DNA of 10,114 bases, from the NCBI GenBank assembly GCA_964540005.1, contig CAZILN010000214.1, positions 1-10,114 of the forward strand, given 5' to 3'. Source of the stretch: CAZILN01 sp964540005. Lineage in GTDB: Bacteria > Bacteroidota > Bacteroidia > Bacteroidales > SM23-62. Positions 5,894-10,114 of the stretch are shown one piece after another (the stretch's first letter is position 1; the number at the start of each line of letters is the position of its first letter). The translations under genes and the position numbers were made by a program. Below the pieces are notes generated by a model. The model saw only the letters and a program-made list of their open reading frames with translations, ran no database searches and was not told the DNA's origin.

Positions 5894-8800
5894 TGAGAGG
5901 TATTTCTGAAGCAGATTTTTCAGCTGGCCCGGTTTGACCGGTTTGGAAATGTATTCATTACAACCCGCGGCCAGTGAGTTCTCGCGGTCATGTGCGAAAG
6001 CAAAAGCAGTCAGGGCTATAATAGGGATATCCCTGTTAGTTTTACGGATGGCCCGTGTTGCCTGCAATCCGTCCAGTTCAGGCATGCGTATATCCATGAT
6101 GATCAGGTCAGTATCACCATGTTCCTTCAATATATCAATGGCCTGTTGACCATTCCTGGCCCAGAGAAGTTCAGCATTTGATTTCTGAAGCATGGATTCG
6201 AAAAACAGGTAATTGGAACTGTCGTCTTCAGCAATAAGTATTTTTTTATTGTCAAACACTGCTTCGGTCTCAGGTATCTTTTTCCGGGAAATGCTTACAG
6301 TATCTTTTTCCTTCACAGCTTCATTTCTTAAAGGAAGAGAGAAATAAAATATTGATCCCTGCTTCTCAACTGATTCAACCCACATTTTGCCTCCAAGGAT
6401 CTCTATAATCTGGCTGGAAATGGACAGACCCAATCCAGCGCCTCCATAATGCCTTGTAAATGAATCATCAGCCTGCCGGAATCGTTCGAATATTACTGAT
6501 TGTTTATTTGCTGGTATACCAATACCAGTATCTTTTATATAAAAATTAATCCGGGAAGCTGCGAGTTCATACCCCAGTTCAATATATCCATCGCTTGTGA
6601 ACTTGAGGGCATTTGCCAGAAGGTTGTTCAGGACCTGTGTCAGCCGTAGCTTATCGGAATGGCACACTGGGCTTTCTGATTCAGGGAAGTTATGACGGAT
6701 ACTCAGCCGGGCTTTGCTTATAACTGATTTTTCCTCCCTGAAACCCGATATGATTTTCATCAGGAAGGAATTAATATCTATAGGCGTTATATACAGGCTC
6801 AGATCTCCTGCTTCCATGCGTGAGATATCGATCAGGTCAGTGATGATAGCCATGAGTTCCTTACCCTTTGAGTTGATAAGGTGGATATACTGGTTTATAT
6901 CATCAGGGCTCAATTCATCACTTTGCAATAATTCCGAAAAACCGAGAATGGCATTCATGGGTGTCCTGATCTCGTGTGACATATTGGCGAGAAATGCTGA
7001 TTTCAGGCGATCAGATTCCTCGGCCTTTTCTTTGGCTGCTTTCAGCTTAACTTCATACTGCTTACGTTCGGTGACATCCTGGAACATGACTGCCAAATGG
7101 CGGGGTGCCAACTGGAAAGCCTGGATATCAAAAGCCCCTTTTATTTGATCATCTTCATAGAACTGGTCGGTTTTGCTCCACTTTTCACCGTAGAGTGCGG
7201 TTTTTTTATATTGCTCAGGGATCTCTGTACCTGCCAGATTTGGAAAGGCTTGTTCAATTGTTTTTCCAATTTGAAGGGAAGTATTAATACCTGTAATACC
7301 ATCAGCGGCTTTGTTAGCACCCACGAGTATCAAGTCACCATCCTCGTTTAGCTCGTAAAATAGCATTCCAAGGGGAGAGCTGTCGATAAGGTTTTGAGAG
7401 AGTGTCTGGCTTTCCTGCAGGGCTTTCTCTGTTGACAATTGCTCAGAAATATCAAAACCGACACCTACAATCCGGTATACTTCTCCCCGGTCATTCATAA
7501 CCGGGTATAATGATACCAGGGCCGGGAAAACTTCGCCATCCTTTCTGCTGCATGTATGGAATGCTGTGAAATCCTTGTTCTTCCCGATAAAGGACTTCAT
7601 TCTTTTTTTAATCTCAGGAAGCATGTCCGGTGTATAGAGGATTGATACCGGTTTCCCGATGATTTCTTCTTTCTTGTACTGCCAGATGTTCTCGGCACCC
7701 GGACTGAACTCAAGGATATTCGGTATGGGATCGGAAAAATCTGTAATGATGAAAGCGATATTGGAAGCAGCCTCGTACATGGCCCTTAATTGCTTAGTAA
7801 TTTCCTCAACCGCCTGTTTCGCCTTTTCCTGTTCGGTAATGTTGCGGTAACTCCAGACCCGTCCTTTTTTAATACCATCGATCAGCAGCGGGCGTGTATA
7901 ATACTCAATAATAGAACCGTTTATCAGCCTGAACCTGCCCTGATGGTTTTCAGTTGTCAGGCAAATCTCCGCCGATTTCTTCAGATAATCCTCGGGTTCT
8001 TCGAAATTTTTATAGACAGCCTGGGTGATCTTATCCTGTTCGAGAGTGAGGCCTTTCGTTTGTTCTATACCCAGGATCTTAAGGACCCGCTTGCTGCTGA
8101 GCAAAATGTTGTTATCATTATCGACGACTGTGATCCCATCGGCCGTTGATTCCAGTGTACAGCGCAGGTTGATTTCGGTTTGCCGGAGATCATCCTCCAT
8201 TTGTTTCCTGTCAAGTACGTTGGCTATGATCTCAGCAAAAATTTTAAGGAGTGAGATATGTTCCCCGGGCCATTCTTTCTCCTGGTTTACAGTTACCATT
8301 CCTAAAAACCCTATCAATTTATTATGACAGAAAACAGGTACATCAATCTGTGATTTGATGCCTGCATCACGTATCATACTAAGCATAAACTCTTCAGAAG
8401 CAGGGATACTTTCAAGAGTGGTATACCGGAATACTTTTCCCTTTTTGAGAGTATTCAGCCACCATTGTATCTTTTCGGTGGATTTGGGGTGGTTATAATA
8501 ATCTGAATAGGGATCGTTTTCCTGCATCCAAAGACCAGTGCAGTTAAACAGAGAAAGGTCATCTGAGAATAAAAATACATAAGAACGGTCAACCTCGGTG
8601 AATTTGCTGATTTCCCTCAAAGCATCATGCACCGCCTTGTCCAGCTTCTCGGTGGGCAGGTTGATAAACTGTGAGGATATCTCGGTAAGAAGGCGTTCGA
8701 ATTGCAGACGAAATTCAATATTTCTTTCTGCATTTTTCCTCTCTGTTATATCCATTACAGTAAAAGTAATCCCCCGCGAATAATCATTAGGATCCAGTGG

Positions 8801-9139
8801 GACTGAGCTCAGATAAACATCGATGATTTGTCCCTCTTTTGTTAAAAACTGGGATTCGATGCTGCCTATTCCGAATTTATCAATGGCCTCGTATTTAATT
8901 TTGCCAACCCGTTGATATTCTTCTTCTGTCTGATAGAGCTTTCGGGCGCTTTGCCCGATTAGTTCCTTCCTGGAATATCCCAGCATTTTGCACATCACAC
9001 TGTTAGCCTCAATAAAGATCCGGTTAATCATCATTCCAATCCCAACAGGTGCTGCTCTGAAAATACTGTCTATGTCTATGCTATTTTGATGAAGATTATG
9101 CTGTGGATTTTCCCCTTTATCATTCATACGAGTAACCAT
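5891..9139 (-). CDS. Soluble hybrid sensor kinase (PAS-GAF-PAS-PAS-PAS-HisKA-HATPase-REC)
   Basis: A 1082-residue protein with no signal peptide or membrane segment, so cytosolic. Domains in order: PAS (about 22-135, ending in the PAC-like MDITERK), GAF (about 145-312), PAS (about 322-437), PAS (about 452-568), PAS (about 582-693, ending QDVTERK), a coiled linker, HisKA with SHEIRTPMNAILGFSELL (phospho-His722), HATPase with the N-box around Asn843, DTGIGIP (870-876) and GGAGLGLSIS (899-908), and a receiver domain with Glu971-Asp973, phospho-acceptor Asp1016, Thr1044 and Lys1066. All catalytic residues are present. The receiver is the last domain, with no Hpt or DNA-binding output, so phosphate must pass to a separate partner or the receiver must act allosterically. 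Start: ATG at 9139, preceded by AGGGAA eight bases upstream; the in-frame ATG four codons on is an alternative. It is convergent with the LytTR regulator and lies downstream of the NtrY-like kinase on the same strand. Confidence 0.93.
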   Translation of the reverse strand: MVTRMNDKGENPQHNLHQNSIDIDSIFRAAPVGIGMMINRIFIEANSVMCKMLGYSRKELIGQSARKLYQTEEEYQRVGKIKYEAIDKFGIGSIESQFLTKEGQIIDVYLSSVPLDPNDYSRGITFTVMDITERKNAERNIEFRLQFERLLTEISSQFINLPTEKLDKAVHDALREISKFTEVDRSYVFLFSDDLSLFNCTGLWMQENDPYSDYYNHPKSTEKIQWWLNTLKKGKVFRYTTLESIPASEEFMLSMIRDAGIKSQIDVPVFCHNKLIGFLGMVTVNQEKEWPGEHISLLKIFAEIIANVLDRKQMEDDLRQTEINLRCTLESTADGITVVDNDNNILLSSKRVLKILGIEQTKGLTLEQDKITQAVYKNFEEPEDYLKKSAEICLTTENHQGRFRLINGSIIEYYTRPLLIDGIKKGRVWSYRNITEQEKAKQAVEEITKQLRAMYEAASNIAFIITDFSDPIPNILEFSPGAENIWQYKKEEIIGKPVSILYTPDMLPEIKKRMKSFIGKNKDFTAFHTCSRKDGEVFPALVSLYPVMNDRGEVYRIVGVGFDISEQLSTEKALQESQTLSQNLIDSSPLGMLFYELNEDGDLILVGANKAADGITGINTSLQIGKTIEQAFPNLAGTEIPEQYKKTALYGEKWSKTDQFYEDDQIKGAFDIQAFQLAPRHLAVMFQDVTERKQYEVKLKAAKEKAEESDRLKSAFLANMSHEIRTPMNAILGFSELLQSDELSPDDINQYIHLINSKGKELMAIITDLIDISRMEAGDLSLYITPIDINSFLMKIISGFREEKSVISKARLSIRHNFPESESPVCHSDKLRLTQVLNNLLANALKFTSDGYIELGYELAASRINFYIKDTGIGIPANKQSVIFERFRQADDSFTRHYGGAGLGLSISSQIIEILGGKMWVESVEKQGSIFYFSLPLRNEAVKEKDTVSISRKKIPETEAVFDNKKILIAEDDSSNYLFFESMLQKSNAELLWARNGQQAIDILKEHGDTDLIIMDIRMPELDGLQATRAIRKTNRDIPIIALTAFAFAHDRENSLAAGCNEYISKPVKPGQLKNLLQKYLS

Positions 9140-9234
9140 AAGCTATTCCCTGGGGGTGTCATTCATTTTTCACCCATTTTAATCATTATAATTTGTGCTA
9201 AATATACATCAATTAAATGTCGCATAGGAAATTT

Positions 9235-9261
9235 AACTGGTGAGGTTCCTCATCTCCAGTT
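9235..9261 (-). terminator. Bulged hairpin after the NtrY-like kinase gene
   Basis: AACTGG (9235-9240) pairs with CCAGTT (9256-9261), and TGAG (9241-9244) pairs with CTCA (9249-9252) around a 4-base loop, with a 3-base bulge on one side. Read on the minus strand it begins 43 bases after the stop codon of the right-hand kinase and is followed by AAATTT. It is a plausible terminator or attenuator between that gene and the hybrid kinase, though the U-run is only three bases. Confidence 0.35.
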
Positions 9262-9304
9262 GTTATCTGAATAAGGGGAACAAATGAATTCAGGATACAC
9301 GCTT

Positions 9305-10114
9305 TTATGGAAACGTCAGGCTGAATATTGTGCTGCTACCAGGATCAGACCAGACCTTAATACTGCCCCTGTGCAGGTTCATGATCTGCCTGCACAGGCT
9401 TAATCCGAGACCTGAGCCCCCTTCTTGGCTTGTATAAAATGGGACGAATATCTGGTCCATCTCTTCTTCCTGGATGCCTTTCCCGTTATCTGAGACACTC
9501 AGGATTGCTTTCTTCCCGATCAATTCAGCCGAAACACTGATACAGGGATTATCAATCCCCTGCAGAGCATGGACCGAGTTGTTGATCAGGTTAATACAAA
9601 CCTGTTCAATTAGCTTCTCATCACCAAAGACCGGTAATTCTTCCGGAAAAACCTCTGTTTTCAACAGTATGCCGTTCTTGTCCATCGCGGGCTGAAAGAG
9701 TTGTTTCAGGTGCTCAAGCAGCCTGGCTGCTCCGAAGCTGTTGAAAATCGGTGGAGGTAATTGTCTGAGGTTCTTATATGTATCGATAAATGCCATCAGT
9801 CCCTGGCCACGCTTTTTTATGGTATATAGTCCTAACAGGGTTTGTTCAATAGCAGCATCATCAATTTCAGAGACGATCCTGGGTTTTCCCTCATCTTCGT
9901 AAATATCTATCAGGCTGGTGGTTAACAGGTTGATAGGACTCACAGAATTCATGATCTCGTGTGTGATGATCCTTAGCAGTTTTTGCCATGCTTCGGATTC
10001 CTTTTCTTCGATTTCCTGCTGGATGTTCTGAAAGGATATTAGTTTAATGCACTTTCTGTCCGATTTAAACTCCCTGGCACTGGCAAGAAATTCCTTGCTC
10101 CCCGAGCTTACAAG
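9305..10114 (-). CDS. NtrY/AtoS-like sensor histidine kinase, C-terminal part (partial)
   Basis: The frame ends with TAA (complement of 9305-9307) and stays open to the right edge, giving 270 codons including the stop. The ATG at 9952 is internal: the 54 codons upstream of it read in frame through SFQNIQQEIEEKESEAWQKL and then LLRIITHEIMNSVSPI. This is the dimerisation helix and H-box, whose phospho-acceptor His codon is at 9959-9961. The catalytic part follows: N-box NLINNSVHAL, SDNGKGI, FVPFYTS and the G-box GGSGLGLSLCRQIM. The EKE.EAWQKL..(I/V)(I/L)THEIMNS arrangement is typical of Bacteroidota kinases that resemble NtrY/AtoS and are often paired with an NtrC-type sigma-54 activator. The sensor and membrane parts should lie beyond the window. 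The activator is not in view, so the pairing is inferred. The hybrid kinase start is 165 bp downstream on the same strand. Confidence 0.9.
   Translation of the reverse strand, partial: LVSSGSKEFLASAREFKSDRKCIKLISFQNIQQEIEEKESEAWQKLLRIITHEIMNSVSPINLLTTSLIDIYEDEGKPRIVSEIDDAAIEQTLLGLYTIKKRGQGLMAFIDTYKNLRQLPPPIFNSFGAARLLEHLKQLFQPAMDKNGILLKTEVFPEELPVFGDEKLIEQVCINLINNSVHALQGIDNPCISVSAELIGKKAILSVSDNGKGIQEEEMDQIFVPFYTSQEGGSGLGLSLCRQIMNLHRGSIKVWSDPGSSTIFSLTFP

Noticed and set aside
6714..7148. Plus-strand open frames opposite the hybrid kinase (this one and several others between 5934 and 9274)
   Set aside because: The kinase is intact with all domains on the minus strand; the opposing frames have no recognisable domain and are typical antisense shadows.
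9140..9304. Promoter for the hybrid kinase
   Set aside because: TATATTTA-like matches to the -7 consensus exist on the minus strand but none has a convincing -33 element at proper spacing, so no site is called.

Overview
The window looks like a chromosomal segment of a member of the Bacteroidota. Evidence: an adjacent LytS-type kinase and LytTR regulator, lipoproteins with a plain S-C lipobox, a large soluble PAS/GAF hybrid kinase, an NtrY-like kinase with the THEIMNS H-box, moderate AT-richness, and few recognisable Shine-Dalgarno sequences. The species cannot be named from this sequence. No rRNA, tRNA, CRISPR array, insertion sequence or integrase was seen.

Layout. (1) 1-611, +: the 3' part of a gene open at the left edge. 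It encodes an array of GKPAT pentapeptides (15-bp DNA repeat, ten units visible), then degenerate GKPxTRTS repeats and a very lysine-rich helical tail. (2) 667-1524, +: a CHAD-domain protein, a family known to bind polyphosphate. (3) 1580-2398, -: an exported metallo-beta-lactamase-fold hydrolase (COG1237-like), convergent with the CHAD gene. (4) 2399-2635: a divergent intergenic region with a strong inverted repeat and a possible Bacteroidota-type promoter. (5) 2636-3949, +: two tandem paralogous lipoproteins of unknown function. (6) 4023-5803, +: a LytS-type membrane histidine kinase overlapping by 7 bp a LytTR response regulator. An imperfect 11-bp inverted repeat lies just upstream. (7) 5891-9139, -: a 1082-residue cytosolic hybrid kinase, PAS-GAF-PAS-PAS-PAS-HisKA-HATPase-REC. 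(8) 9305-10114, -: the C-terminal half of an NtrY/AtoS-like sensor kinase whose start lies beyond the right edge.

How they may work together. The right half is a signalling cluster: one complete two-component pair, one hybrid kinase with no output domain, and part of a kinase that in this phylum usually partners an NtrC-type sigma-54 activator. The two lipoproteins lie directly upstream of the LytS/LytTR pair on the same strand and may be its targets or accessory factors; that is inference from position only. On the left, a lysine-rich repeat protein beside a CHAD protein suggests a polyanion-related pair (polyphosphate and/or nucleoid). This is the most intriguing, though unproven, association in the window.

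Two genes are longer than a search for the nearest start codon would show. The repeat protein continues left of its first internal GTG at 333, and the right-hand kinase reads in frame past the internal ATG at 9952 to the window edge. That extension restores its H-box histidine.
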